Translations under genes and position numbers: made by a program
The notes under the pieces: model-generated
Databases searched by the model: none
What the model was told of the DNA's origin: nothing
The model's input: the letters and a program-made list of their open reading frames with translations, nothing else
In this document: in pieces, positions 8,806-17,061 of the stretch
Numbering within the stretch: the first letter of the stretch is position 1
Layout: each line of letters opens with the position of its first letter
NCBI GenBank assembly: GCA_964467925.1
Contig: CAYXSX010000001.1
Location: 186,001-250,000 of the forward strand
DNA length: 64,000 bases
Direction of reading: 5' to 3'
Source of the DNA: CAYXSX01 sp964467925
GTDB taxonomy: Bacteria; Pseudomonadota; Alphaproteobacteria; Micavibrionales; Micavibrionaceae

Positions 8806-9657
8806 ATGAACGCCGCCAACGACATTCGTTTCCTCCAGCGCCCGGATCATAAAATCGCCTACCGCGTCTGGGGTGATGAAAATGCGCCCGCGATTATCGG
8901 TGTGCACGGCCTGACCGGGAACGGTTCGGATTTTGATTTTCTTGCCCCCGCTCTCGCGGCAAACGGTTACAGGATGATCGCGGTGGATTTGCCCGGGCGC
9001 GGCAAAAGCGATTTCCTTACAAACAAGCTGGATTATAATTACGATACCTATTGCGACGATCTTATGGCGCTGCTCGCGCATTTGAGTTTAACCGCAGTGG
9101 ACTGGATCGGCATCTCACTGGGCGGGCTGCTCGGCATCCGGCTGGCGGGGATGAATGCCTTCCCCCTCCGCCGCCTGATCATTAACGATGTCGGGCCGGA
9201 AGTGCCTAAAGCGGCTCTCGATTTCATCCATCAGGTCATTTCACAGACTTACGAATTTGATGATATCGCGGCGCTTGAGGCCCGCATGCGCGCAACACGC
9301 GGCCTGACATGGGGGCCGGTGACGGACGCGCAATGGGCGCATATGGCCGTTCATAATGCCCGCGCACTTCCCAATGGCAAAACCTCCTACGCCTATGATC
9401 CGGGAATAGCGGAAATTTTCAAAACCGAGCCGACGGGTGATCGTGATCTCTGGCCGCATTGGGAGAATATAAACGTGCCCGTGCTTTTGTTATGGGGTAA
9501 AAAATCGATGATCCTGACCAAAAAGATTATCAAGCAGATGCAAAAATCCGGCCCCGCTTTTGACCTTCACACATTTAAAAACTGCGGCCACGTCCCTTCC
9601 CTGATGGCGCCGGATCATATAGAGGTGATTACAAGCTGGCTTTCAACAAAAATCTAA
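8806..9657 (+). CDS. Alpha/beta hydrolase fold protein
   Basis: A 283-residue alpha/beta hydrolase with the oxyanion segment GVHGLTGNGSDF, nucleophile elbow GISLGG (Ser104) and C-terminal His262 (NCGHVPSL). The usual catalytic acid after the strand LLLWG is not seen: the segment reads WGKKSMIL, with Lys/Ser/Met where Asp is expected, so the acid has moved or activity is altered. It follows the dioxygenase by 6 bp and is part of the same plus-strand run. Esterases, C-C hydrolases and related enzymes share this fold, so the substrate is open. Confidence 0.8.
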   Translation: MNAANDIRFLQRPDHKIAYRVWGDENAPAIIGVHGLTGNGSDFDFLAPALAANGYRMIAVDLPGRGKSDFLTNKLDYNYDTYCDDLMALLAHLSLTAVDWIGISLGGLLGIRLAGMNAFPLRRLIINDVGPEVPKAALDFIHQVISQTYEFDDIAALEARMRATRGLTWGPVTDAQWAHMAVHNARALPNGKTSYAYDPGIAEIFKTEPTGDRDLWPHWENINVPVLLLWGKKSMILTKKIIKQMQKSGPAFDLHTFKNCGHVPSLMAPDHIEVITSWLSTKI

Positions 9658-9673
9658 AAAGGATAGCTCTGTT

Positions 9674-9958
9674 TCAGGAAGCATTGAGAAGATATTCTTC
9701 GAGCGTATAGGCCCAGTTTCCTTCTGAGGTCTTAATATCAATTAATACATTGCTATTACATGCCGTCCAAAACCACCTGCCCAACGTGTCTTTTAAAGAC
9801 AAAAAAGACCCAAGGTGTACATAACGATCCTCACCTACGTGGATAACAGTGGTTACCGTTTTCGCTCTTAGCTCTTCAACCGCCGTAATTGATGCGGCGG
9901 AAATCTGTTTTTCATTAACAGCACTTAAAAATTCGGGCCTTATCAGTGCTTGTCCCAT
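9674..9958 (-). CDS. Hypothetical 94-residue protein
   Basis: I do not recognise a family. The protein (MGQALIRPEFLSAVNEKQIS...) is soluble, has no signal peptide or membrane segment, and has a beta-rich centre (TVTTVIHVGEDRYVHLGSFLSL) with one Cys. A GAGG Shine-Dalgarno sits about 6 bases before the ATG at 9958, which supports expression. It lies on the opposite strand between two plus-strand enzyme genes and is more A+T-rich than they are, suggesting a later insertion. Confidence 0.55.
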   Translation of the reverse strand: MGQALIRPEFLSAVNEKQISAASITAVEELRAKTVTTVIHVGEDRYVHLGSFLSLKDTLGRWFWTACNSNVLIDIKTSEGNWAYTLEEYLLNAS

Positions 9959-10061
9959 TTATGCCTCACTCGCAATAAAATATGGAAAAATAATATTTTT
10001 ACAACAAACTTAAGTCAATCTTTTTCTTGATCGCATTCTTGCGGCCCTGTAGGAAAACTTC

Positions 10062-11207
10062 ATGACCAAAACGCAGACTGACATAATCATTCACGGCGCG
10101 GGAATTGCCGGGCTTTGGCTGCATCACCGTTTGCGGCGGGAGGGCTATGACTGCCTGCTGCTGGAAAAAAACAAAATCGGCGGCGGGCAGAGCATCGCCT
10201 CGCAAGGGATCATCCATTCCGGTTTGAAATATACGCTGGCGGGCAAAGTGAGCGAACTTGCCCGTTCTATCAGCGCCATGCCGGAACGCTGGCGGGATGC
10301 TCTGGCGGGCAAGGGCGAGGTGGATTTAACCGCGGCGAGAATGAACGCGAATTCGCAGCAGCTACTTATCCCCTCGGGCTTTATGGGCAGCATCGTTAAA
10401 AATATTGCGGGCAAAGCGCTGGGCAGCGCCGCGCATGACATCCCCCTTTCGGAATGGCCCGTCGGTCTGGAGAGTAGCGGCTTTCACGGCTCCCTCGTTC
10501 ACATGGCCGAACCTGTACTTGATATCCCCTCCGTCATTCGTGCGCTCGCCGGGCCATATAAAGAGTCTATCCGGCAAAGCGCTGAAGAAGAGCCGGAAGC
10601 CAGACTTCATATCTATACAGCCGCTGCAGGAAATCTTGAGGCCGCACAAAAGTTCGGGCAGGATAAAGGACTGGAAACGCAAGCCCGCCCGCTGCTAATG
10701 GGTCTACTCAAACCTGCCCCCTTCCCGCTTTACGCGCATCTGGTCGGCAAAAGCGATAAACCGGTTTGCACTATTACGACTCATATAGATAAGGATGGTG
10801 CCCTCATCTGGTATCTCGGCGCGCAAGTGGCGGAGCGGCGCAAGGAAGAGAGCCCTGAAAAAGTTTACAACGCCACGCTCAAGGCGTTTCAAACCTATCT
10901 GCCGCAATTAAATTTTTCAGGCGTCGAATGGGCAACGCTTCCCATCGACCGGATCGAGGGGAAATCGAAAACCGGTGGCTGGTTGCCCGATACGCCGACA
11001 ATTCATGAGACAGATAACCGTTTATATTGCTGGCCGACCAAGTTGACCTTTGCACCGCTTCTGGCCGATACCGTGATAGAAAAAATAAAGGAGCGCGGGA
11101 TTGTACCATCGGCTAGCGTGAGCGACTGGAGCCACCTGCCCCCAGTTGATTATGCCTTGCCCCCGTGGGATCATGTGACATGGACAAGTTACAAAAACGA
11201 AAACTAG
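10062..11207 (+). CDS. FAD-dependent oxidoreductase (DAO-like)
   Basis: A 381-residue flavoprotein. The N-terminal dinucleotide-binding motif IIIHGAGIAGLWLHHRLRREGYDCLLLEK (residues ~5-34) is the classic GxGxxG plus acidic end of the second strand, followed by GGGQSIASQGIIHSGLKYTL, as in amino-acid/glycerol-phosphate oxidase type enzymes. AGGA lies before the ATG. The 3' end overlaps the aldo/keto reductase gene by 28 bp, so the two are coupled. The substrate is not evident. Confidence 0.75.
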   Translation: MTKTQTDIIIHGAGIAGLWLHHRLRREGYDCLLLEKNKIGGGQSIASQGIIHSGLKYTLAGKVSELARSISAMPERWRDALAGKGEVDLTAARMNANSQQLLIPSGFMGSIVKNIAGKALGSAAHDIPLSEWPVGLESSGFHGSLVHMAEPVLDIPSVIRALAGPYKESIRQSAEEEPEARLHIYTAAAGNLEAAQKFGQDKGLETQARPLLMGLLKPAPFPLYAHLVGKSDKPVCTITTHIDKDGALIWYLGAQVAERRKEESPEKVYNATLKAFQTYLPQLNFSGVEWATLPIDRIEGKSKTGGWLPDTPTIHETDNRLYCWPTKLTFAPLLADTVIEKIKERGIVPSASVSDWSHLPPVDYALPPWDHVTWTSYKNEN

Positions 11208-11950
11208 GCGGTAGCGGGATTGAAGTTTCCCCGCTGGGGTTAGGCACGGTGAAATTCGGCCGTAACGAGGGAGTAAAATATCCTGAAAAATTCGACATTC
11301 CGGATGAAGCGGCGTTGGCCGATCTTCTGGCGCTCGCCAAAGATTGCGGCATAAATTTACTCGATACCGCCCCCGCCTATGGGGAAAGCGAGGAACGTCT
11401 GGGTAGGTTATTAGGCGGTCAGCGGCAGGAATGGGTCATCGCCGGAAAGGCGGGTGAGGATTTTGTGAACGGCCAATCGGTTTTCGATTTTTCATCCAAA
11501 GCCATCGAGAAAAGTTTAATGCGCTCGCTCAAACGCCTGAACACCGATTACCTCGACATCTTTCTCATCCATTCCGACGGCAACGATATGGCAGTCTTAA
11601 ATGACGACCTGATTGCGGCCATGCAAAATTTTAAACGAAGCGGCCTTGTGCGCGCTATCGGCGCTTCTACGAAAACACTCGAAGGTGGATTAAAAACACT
11701 GGAAAGCATGGATGTTGCCATGATCACTTATAATCAGGATTACCGGAACGAGGAACCGGTGCTGGATTACGCCGCCGCTCATAATAAGGGAACGCTGATC
11801 AAAAAGGCTCTTGCCAGCGGCCATGTCGCCAGCCCGGATGAAGCCATCAAGTTTGCATTATCACATCAAGGCGTGGGCAGCCTGATCGTCGGTACGATCA
11901 ATCCGGAGCATTTAAAGGATAATGTGAAAGCAGCCCTGCATTCCGCCTAG
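11180..11950 (+). CDS. Aldo/keto reductase
   Basis: A 256-residue NAD(P)H-dependent reductase. The catalytic tetrad is complete: D62 and Y67 (LLDTAPAYGESEERLG), K90 (AGKAGE) and H131 (LIHSDG). The N-terminus RKLGGSGIEVSPLGLGTVKFG is typical. Start set at ATG 11180, inside the end of the FAD oxidoreductase gene; a GTG 15 bp upstream is possible but less likely. The length is somewhat short of the usual ~300-330, with a brief C-terminal nucleotide-binding part (GSLIVGTINPEHLKDN). Its last 4 bp overlap the convergent CorC-type gene. Confidence 0.85.
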   Translation: MDKLQKRKLGGSGIEVSPLGLGTVKFGRNEGVKYPEKFDIPDEAALADLLALAKDCGINLLDTAPAYGESEERLGRLLGGQRQEWVIAGKAGEDFVNGQSVFDFSSKAIEKSLMRSLKRLNTDYLDIFLIHSDGNDMAVLNDDLIAAMQNFKRSGLVRAIGASTKTLEGGLKTLESMDVAMITYNQDYRNEEPVLDYAAAHNKGTLIKKALASGHVASPDEAIKFALSHQGVGSLIVGTINPEHLKDNVKAALHSA

Positions 11951-13251
11951 CTACCGGCCTGATGAAATTTTTCCGCGCTATGTTTATTGCCCTTCGGCGG
12001 AGTAACGCGGATCAATGTAATCTGGTTACGGTGGCGTTTGATAATGTCGAAACGGAAACCGTGGAAGCGGAAACTCTGTCCCGCCTCCGGCACGCTTTGA
12101 GATTTAAAGATCACCAGCCCGGCCAGCGTAGCATAATCGGCGTCGGGCAACCCCCATTCAAACTCACGGTTCAGATCGCGGATGGTCACAGAGCCATCCA
12201 CTAGGAAGGTACCATCTTGAATGCGGCGCACACCTTCCACGCTCATGTCGTGCTCGTCATCGATTTCCCCGACGATTTCTTCAAGAATATCCTCCAGCGT
12301 CACAATCCCCTGGAACGTGCCGTATTCATCGACCACCAGCGCGAAGTGTTCCTTACGTTCACGGAAGGCTTGAAGCTGGTCGAACAAGCTGGTTGTTTCA
12401 GGGATAAACCATGGCTCCAGCGCCACGTCCTCGATGCTGATTTGGTTGGCCTCTTCTTCGGATTCCTGAAGAACGCGCAAAAGCCAGCGCGCATGAACGA
12501 TGCCGATGATATTGTCCTGATCCCCGCGCCATAACGGCAAGCGTGTATAGGGACTGCTGAGCACATCCTCGACGATCTTGTTGATATCCTCGTCCGCATC
12601 GATCATTTTCACGTTCTGGCGGTGGGTCATAATTTCCTCGACCGTCGCCTCGAAGAGGTCGAGAATGGAACGGAGCATCGCTCGTTGGTGTTGGGTTTCA
12701 ACCTCGCCACCCTCATGCATTTCGATCACCCCGCGCAAGAGCTCGAGATGAGAACCCGCAGTGACCTTCGAAATATCGACGCCGAACAAGCGCAAAACCC
12801 CGCGCACGATAAAAGTTACCGCCTCAGTAATCGGCGCGAAAACAAAAATAAAAACGTTTATGGCACGGGCGATTTGCATCGACATGCCGTTCGCATGATG
12901 AAAAGCATAGGTTTTGGGAAGAACTTCAGCGAAAATTAGCACCAGAAGCGTCATGATCAACGTGGCGTAAAACACCCCTGTCGGCCCGAAAACCTTGATC
13001 ATCACACTGGTCGCCAGCGCCGAAGCAAGAATGTTAACGAGATTATTACCCAGTAATAACGCACCGATCATGCGGTCTTTTTTATCGCGGATTTTATTGA
13101 CCAGCGCCGCCCGTTTGTTGCCACGCTTGGCCAGCGCCGTAAGACGCACATTCGAAGCAGCCGTCAGCGCCGTTTCGGAGCCCGAGAAAAACGCGGACAG
13201 CAAAAGCAGGATGATTATCGCGATGACAGGAATGAGAAGGCCAGCTTCCAT
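11947..13251 (-). CDS. HlyC/CorC-family transporter-like protein (CNNM/DUF21, CBS pair, CorC domain)
   Basis: A 434-residue inner-membrane protein. The N-terminal DUF21/CNNM membrane domain begins ITIILLLLSAFFSGSETALTAAS-like, with further hydrophobic segments to ~residue 145. A tandem CBS pair follows (MTHRQNVKMI, LPLWRGDQDNIIGIVHARWLL, FALVVDEYGTFQGIVTLEDILEEIVGEI), then the CorC_HlyC C-terminal domain (DGSVTIRDLNREFEWGLPD). Family members are linked to Mg2+ or Co2+ handling. Its start lies 37 bp inside the end of aroB, so it is coupled to the aroK-aroB operon. The start matches the family N-terminus. Confidence 0.88.
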   Translation of the reverse strand: MEAGLLIPVIAIIILLLLSAFFSGSETALTAASNVRLTALAKRGNKRAALVNKIRDKKDRMIGALLLGNNLVNILASALATSVMIKVFGPTGVFYATLIMTLLVLIFAEVLPKTYAFHHANGMSMQIARAINVFIFVFAPITEAVTFIVRGVLRLFGVDISKVTAGSHLELLRGVIEMHEGGEVETQHQRAMLRSILDLFEATVEEIMTHRQNVKMIDADEDINKIVEDVLSSPYTRLPLWRGDQDNIIGIVHARWLLRVLQESEEEANQISIEDVALEPWFIPETTSLFDQLQAFRERKEHFALVVDEYGTFQGIVTLEDILEEIVGEIDDEHDMSVEGVRRIQDGTFLVDGSVTIRDLNREFEWGLPDADYATLAGLVIFKSQSVPEAGQSFRFHGFRFDIIKRHRNQITLIRVTPPKGNKHSAEKFHQAGS

Positions 13252-14375
13252 TTCGATTTTTTCTCTCCTACGTAATCTCTCAATAATTCACGCACCAGCA
13301 TCTCGGGCACATCGCCGCTAACGAAGGCATCACCAATGCCGTTCATCAGGATAAAGCGCATTTGCCCCTTTGACACTTTTTTATCACGTCCCATCACGGC
13401 CATCATCTGCGATGGTGATGCATTCAATCCGGGCTCAATCATGGAGGGGTGCGTCGGCAACCCTACGGATGTAAAATGCGCCTCTACCCTATCTTTATCT
13501 TGCGGTGGGCAGAGCCCCATACGCACGGATAGATCCATCGCCATAATTGTACCGATCGCCACGGCTTCACCGTGCAGGATACGCCCGTCGTAATTGGCGG
13601 CGGCCTCCAGCGCATGGCCGAATGTATGGCCCAGATTCAGCAGCGCGCGCTGCCCCTGCTCCGTTTCATCGCTTTGCACGATGGCAGCCTTAGCCTGACA
13701 ACTTTTTTCAATCGCATAGGCGAGGGCCTTCTGGTCGCCATCGGCCAGCTTGGCTCCGTTTTTTTCAAGCCAGGTGAAAAAAGCAGGATCGCGGATAAGA
13801 CCATATTTAACCACTTCGGCATAACCTGCCATAAGCTCGCGGCGCGGCAAAGTCTTTAAAGTCTCAATATCAGCGATCACGCCGGCGGGTTGGTAAAAAC
13901 AACCCACAAGATTCTTTCCTTGCGGCGTATTAATACCCGTCTTTCCTCCAACAGAGCTATCGACCTGCGCCAGTAATGTCGTGGGCACCTGAATATAGCT
14001 TACGCCACGCATCACGGTCGCTGCCGCAAACCCTGCCAGATCGCCGATCACACCGCCGCCCACCGCAAACACGATAGAATCGCGTGAAATACCGTTTTTC
14101 AGCATCCATTCGCAGACCTGCTGGTAACTTTTAAATGATTTTGTCTGCTCTCCGGGAGAAAGCGTAAGAACTGGAGCACTTCGGGCACCGTCCTCCAGCA
14201 CAACATCGCGGATGGAAGAAGCATACGAGCTTACATTTTCATCCGTGACAATAAAAACACTGCGACCTTCCATATCATTCGGCACGTAATCGCCGATCCG
14301 GTAAAGAAGGCTTGAGCCGATATATATATCGTAAGACCGCAAACCCAGATCAATACTGACAATTTTCGTGTTCAT
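13215..14375 (-). CDS. aroB: 3-dehydroquinate synthase
   Basis: Second step of the shikimate pathway: DAHP to 3-dehydroquinate, using NAD+ and a divalent metal. The protein has 386 residues. The signature region GGGVIGDLAGFAAATVMRGVSYIQVPTTLLAQVDSSVGGKTGIN (~107-150) is intact, as are the metal-binding LGHTFGHALEA and GEAVAIG. Start at ATG 14375, with AGAGG upstream; an in-frame GTG at 14402 would run into aroK. It follows aroK by 10 bp, and its end overlaps the CorC-like gene by 37 bp. Confidence 0.96.
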   Translation of the reverse strand: MNTKIVSIDLGLRSYDIYIGSSLLYRIGDYVPNDMEGRSVFIVTDENVSSYASSIRDVVLEDGARSAPVLTLSPGEQTKSFKSYQQVCEWMLKNGISRDSIVFAVGGGVIGDLAGFAAATVMRGVSYIQVPTTLLAQVDSSVGGKTGINTPQGKNLVGCFYQPAGVIADIETLKTLPRRELMAGYAEVVKYGLIRDPAFFTWLEKNGAKLADGDQKALAYAIEKSCQAKAAIVQSDETEQGQRALLNLGHTFGHALEAAANYDGRILHGEAVAIGTIMAMDLSVRMGLCPPQDKDRVEAHFTSVGLPTHPSMIEPGLNASPSQMMAVMGRDKKVSKGQMRFILMNGIGDAFVSGDVPEMLVRELLRDYVGEKKSKWKLAFSFLSSR

Positions 14376-14385
14376 ATCGGCCCTC

Positions 14386-14961
14386 TTAAAGAACAGCGAC
14401 ACTATCGGGATTTAAGGATTCACACAATAATTTTATAATCTGAGAAACCGGTTCGCGCGCCTCACCAGCCGAGCTGTCCACTCTTATATCAGCTTGGGCA
14501 TATATATCGCGGCGTTTTTCCAGCAAATCTTGAAGCACTGCGGACGGGTCTTCTTGCTGCAACAACGGACGATTTTTGTTTTTCGCCGTGCGTTCCAAAA
14601 GCGTCTCTATATCCGCCTCCAGCCAGACGGAATAAGATTTTTCTCTAATGGCCTGCAAACTTTCGGAGTTAACCGGCAAACCACCACCCGTTGCAATCAC
14701 GCAAGGAGGCTGATCCAGAAGTTCCAATATCGTATTTTTTTCGGCCTCGCGGAATTTAGCTTCTCCATCGCGTTCGAAAATCTCTGCTACGCTCGCTCCG
14801 GCACGCTCAACGATCACACTGTCGGTATCGATAAATTTCAACCCTAGTTCAGAGGCCAACTGGCGGCCTATATGGGACTTCCCCGACCCCATCATTCCAA
14901 CAAGAACGATCGGACGATCGAGCTTTTGCTTCAGGGCGTTTATTATTTCATTTTGCGTCAT
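14386..14961 (-). CDS. aroK: Shikimate kinase
   Basis: Phosphorylates shikimate with ATP. A 191-residue P-loop kinase with GMMGSGKS (~22-29), the shikimate-binding DTDSVIVERAG, the GGG motif ATGGGLPV and the RPLL lid motif. ATG 14961 follows GGAG by only 2 bases; an alternative ATG at 14976 has no visible Shine-Dalgarno, so the exact start is open. It is the first gene of the aroK-aroB-CorC operon and is divergent from a small membrane protein gene. Confidence 0.94.
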   Translation of the reverse strand: MTQNEIINALKQKLDRPIVLVGMMGSGKSHIGRQLASELGLKFIDTDSVIVERAGASVAEIFERDGEAKFREAEKNTILELLDQPPCVIATGGGLPVNSESLQAIREKSYSVWLEADIETLLERTAKNKNRPLLQQEDPSAVLQDLLEKRRDIYAQADIRVDSSAGEAREPVSQIIKLLCESLNPDSVAVL

Positions 14962-15007
14962 GTCTCCATATTGCATTCAAAACGGGCTTTGTATAGTCTC
15001 TGCTCTC

Positions 15008-15151
15008 ATGAAAATGCTTAAGATTCTTCTAATATTATTATTCTTGGCGGCAGGGTTTGTTCTAACCTATGTGTCGCTTGTGGATGTTCCCATCGCCCAG
15101 CAGGAAGTTGTCAAAACAATCCCTAACGATCGTTTCCTCAAAAATGAATAA
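15008..15151 (+). CDS. Small single-pass membrane or exported protein (47 residues)
   Basis: MKMLKILLILLFLAAGFVLTYVSLVDVPIAQQEVVKTIPNDRFLKNE: a Lys start, a ~17-residue hydrophobic stretch and a short polar tail, so either a membrane anchor or a signal-bearing peptide. No family is recognised with confidence. Its stop overlaps the ATG of the next gene by 8 bp (15144-15151), a strong sign that both are translated and coupled. The longer upstream frame is not needed. It is divergent from aroK. Confidence 0.65.
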   Translation: MKMLKILLILLFLAAGFVLTYVSLVDVPIAQQEVVKTIPNDRFLKNE

Positions 15152-17033
15152 CAGACTGGCGCAAGCCCTTACCTTCCTTTGTTGTTTCGGTTTTCTTGTT
15201 GCCTTGCCTTTAGCTACGCATGCACAGGAGCGTATGGCCAACCGCGTGGTCCAGACTGAAGAAAAGCCTGAGAAAAAGCCGGAAGAGAAAGCGGAAGAAA
15301 AAAAGGCTGATGATGAAGAAGCCAAAGAAGAAAAAGAGGAAGAGGCCGCTCCGGAAAAGCCTGAGAAAAAGCCGGAATCTCCTTTAGCAGAAGAAAAAGA
15401 GCCGAAAAACGAAGAAGACAAGGCCGAACCTAAAAAAGCCAAAGAACCTAAAGCCTTAACGGAAGATCAGGCAGCCGCCCTCGAATCCATGGGTTTGTTG
15501 AAATCCACCAAGGACGGCGCTCTGGGCCGCGATTTGTGGAGCAACGCCAAGCGCTCCGTTCTGGTCAGTCTTATGAACGACATACCACCCGCCCATAAAT
15601 CCCGAATCATTCGTCATCTGCGTGCATCCGCCCTGTTGACAGCTGCCGATGCCCGCCTGATTGAGAACGATATGCCGATTGAGCCGGGCCGTGATCTTTT
15701 GACCCTGCGTCTTCAGGAACTCCTGCGCATCGGGGCTTATGATAAAGCATCAGACCTTTACGCCGCGCAAGGTGAAGAGCCTTATGACGCCGCGCTGGCG
15801 ATAACCGGCATTCTTGCGCATCTTTACAACCGCGAAGCTTCTCTGGCCTGCCTTGAGCGGCAGGCCGCAAGTAATGTTGCCTCTCAGGACCCGGAGTTTT
15901 TCGACCTTATCGATGTTTTCTGTGACAATGCCTTCAACGACGGGCTAACGGACGAGGCGGAAAAGACGCTTAAGGCCGCAAACATGACCGTCTTACGCAA
16001 GGCATTGCAGGATAAAAACTACCGCTTTGCCTATAATCCGCAAGACTTTTCCAAGCTCAAGCCTCTGGAGCAAGCCATTCTGAGCGCCCGCAACCAGATC
16101 GATACAAGCGGCCTCAAATCTTCTTCCGTCTCCAAAATTCCGGCCCAGCACCTGATCATCCTGCTACGTGATGAAGACCTGTCCCTACCCGACCGCATAG
16201 CTCTGACCTCAGCAGCCCAGCGTCTGGGACTCGTAGGACAGAAAACTCTCGTGGATTTATATGCCAGCTTCACTCCTCCTGTCACCGGGAATGCCGCCGA
16301 TGAACATGTATTTAAAGACTGGGAAAAAATCGCCTATTACTTCCAGTATTCCCGCAAAGGGAATAAAAAAGCCGAATTTTTACGCAAAGCGCTAAATATG
16401 CGCGGCCAACACGGCTTGAGCGCTCTTGTCCCCTTTGCTGGCCCTCTACAGAGTACAGAAATTGAAAACCCGAGCGTGGAAGAGCTTTTCACAGCTTTGA
16501 AGGTTCTTAACGTCGCACAAGCACCGGTTCCTGCATGGGTTTTCGAATCGCTCGACAAACAATATGATCAGCGTGGCAATTACAAAAAATCTTTTGCTTA
16601 TGCTTATGTCGCCGCATACTTGTCCCGCCCCGACTATAAACGCACACCTGAACAATTCGAACGTATTAAAGATCTCTTGAAACCCTTAAGTATCCGCGAA
16701 AAAGAATTTATAAAAATAATTATGAAAACTATTGACAGTGATATACCGAATGTTGATAATGCAGACAACGTTTATGAAAAAGATGTTGACTTGACATCGG
16801 ATTTAGATTATGTAATGCCATCATATAACGTGTGGAACAGCCTCGTTACCGCAGCCCAGAATAAGGCAATCGCTGAGACTGTTCTATGGAGTATGTATGT
16901 GTTGAACGACAAGACGCCAAAGGATATATATCCTGGCTTATTGCATGATGTGTTACATAGCTTAAGTGCTGTGGGATTAACCAGCGTTTCGAAAGACTTG
17001 GCCATGGAGGCCCTGCTTGGAAACGTTGACTAA
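15144..17033 (+). CDS. Large exported protein with Lys/Glu-rich region, unknown function
   Basis: A 629-residue protein with a signal peptide (MNNRLAQALTFLCCFGFLVALPLATHA, likely cut before QERMANR). Residues ~35-105 are low-complexity Lys/Glu/Pro/Ala (repeated EKPEKKPE, EEKEEEAAPEKPEKKPE), then a long alpha-helical region with repeat-like character (LLTLRLQELLRIGAYDKASDLYAAQGEEPYDAALA), suggesting a TPR-like solenoid. Start at ATG 15144, overlapping the small membrane protein. The last third is visibly more A+T-rich. It lies in front of xerD with 28 bp between. A periplasmic location is inferred; no enzymatic motif was seen. Confidence 0.75.
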   Translation: MNNRLAQALTFLCCFGFLVALPLATHAQERMANRVVQTEEKPEKKPEEKAEEKKADDEEAKEEKEEEAAPEKPEKKPESPLAEEKEPKNEEDKAEPKKAKEPKALTEDQAAALESMGLLKSTKDGALGRDLWSNAKRSVLVSLMNDIPPAHKSRIIRHLRASALLTAADARLIENDMPIEPGRDLLTLRLQELLRIGAYDKASDLYAAQGEEPYDAALAITGILAHLYNREASLACLERQAASNVASQDPEFFDLIDVFCDNAFNDGLTDEAEKTLKAANMTVLRKALQDKNYRFAYNPQDFSKLKPLEQAILSARNQIDTSGLKSSSVSKIPAQHLIILLRDEDLSLPDRIALTSAAQRLGLVGQKTLVDLYASFTPPVTGNAADEHVFKDWEKIAYYFQYSRKGNKKAEFLRKALNMRGQHGLSALVPFAGPLQSTEIENPSVEELFTALKVLNVAQAPVPAWVFESLDKQYDQRGNYKKSFAYAYVAAYLSRPDYKRTPEQFERIKDLLKPLSIREKEFIKIIMKTIDSDIPNVDNADNVYEKDVDLTSDLDYVMPSYNVWNSLVTAAQNKAIAETVLWSMYVLNDKTPKDIYPGLLHDVLHSLSAVGLTSVSKDLAMEALLGNVD

Positions 17034-17061
17034 AGAAAAAAACTATTAAAGGAGAAAGCTA

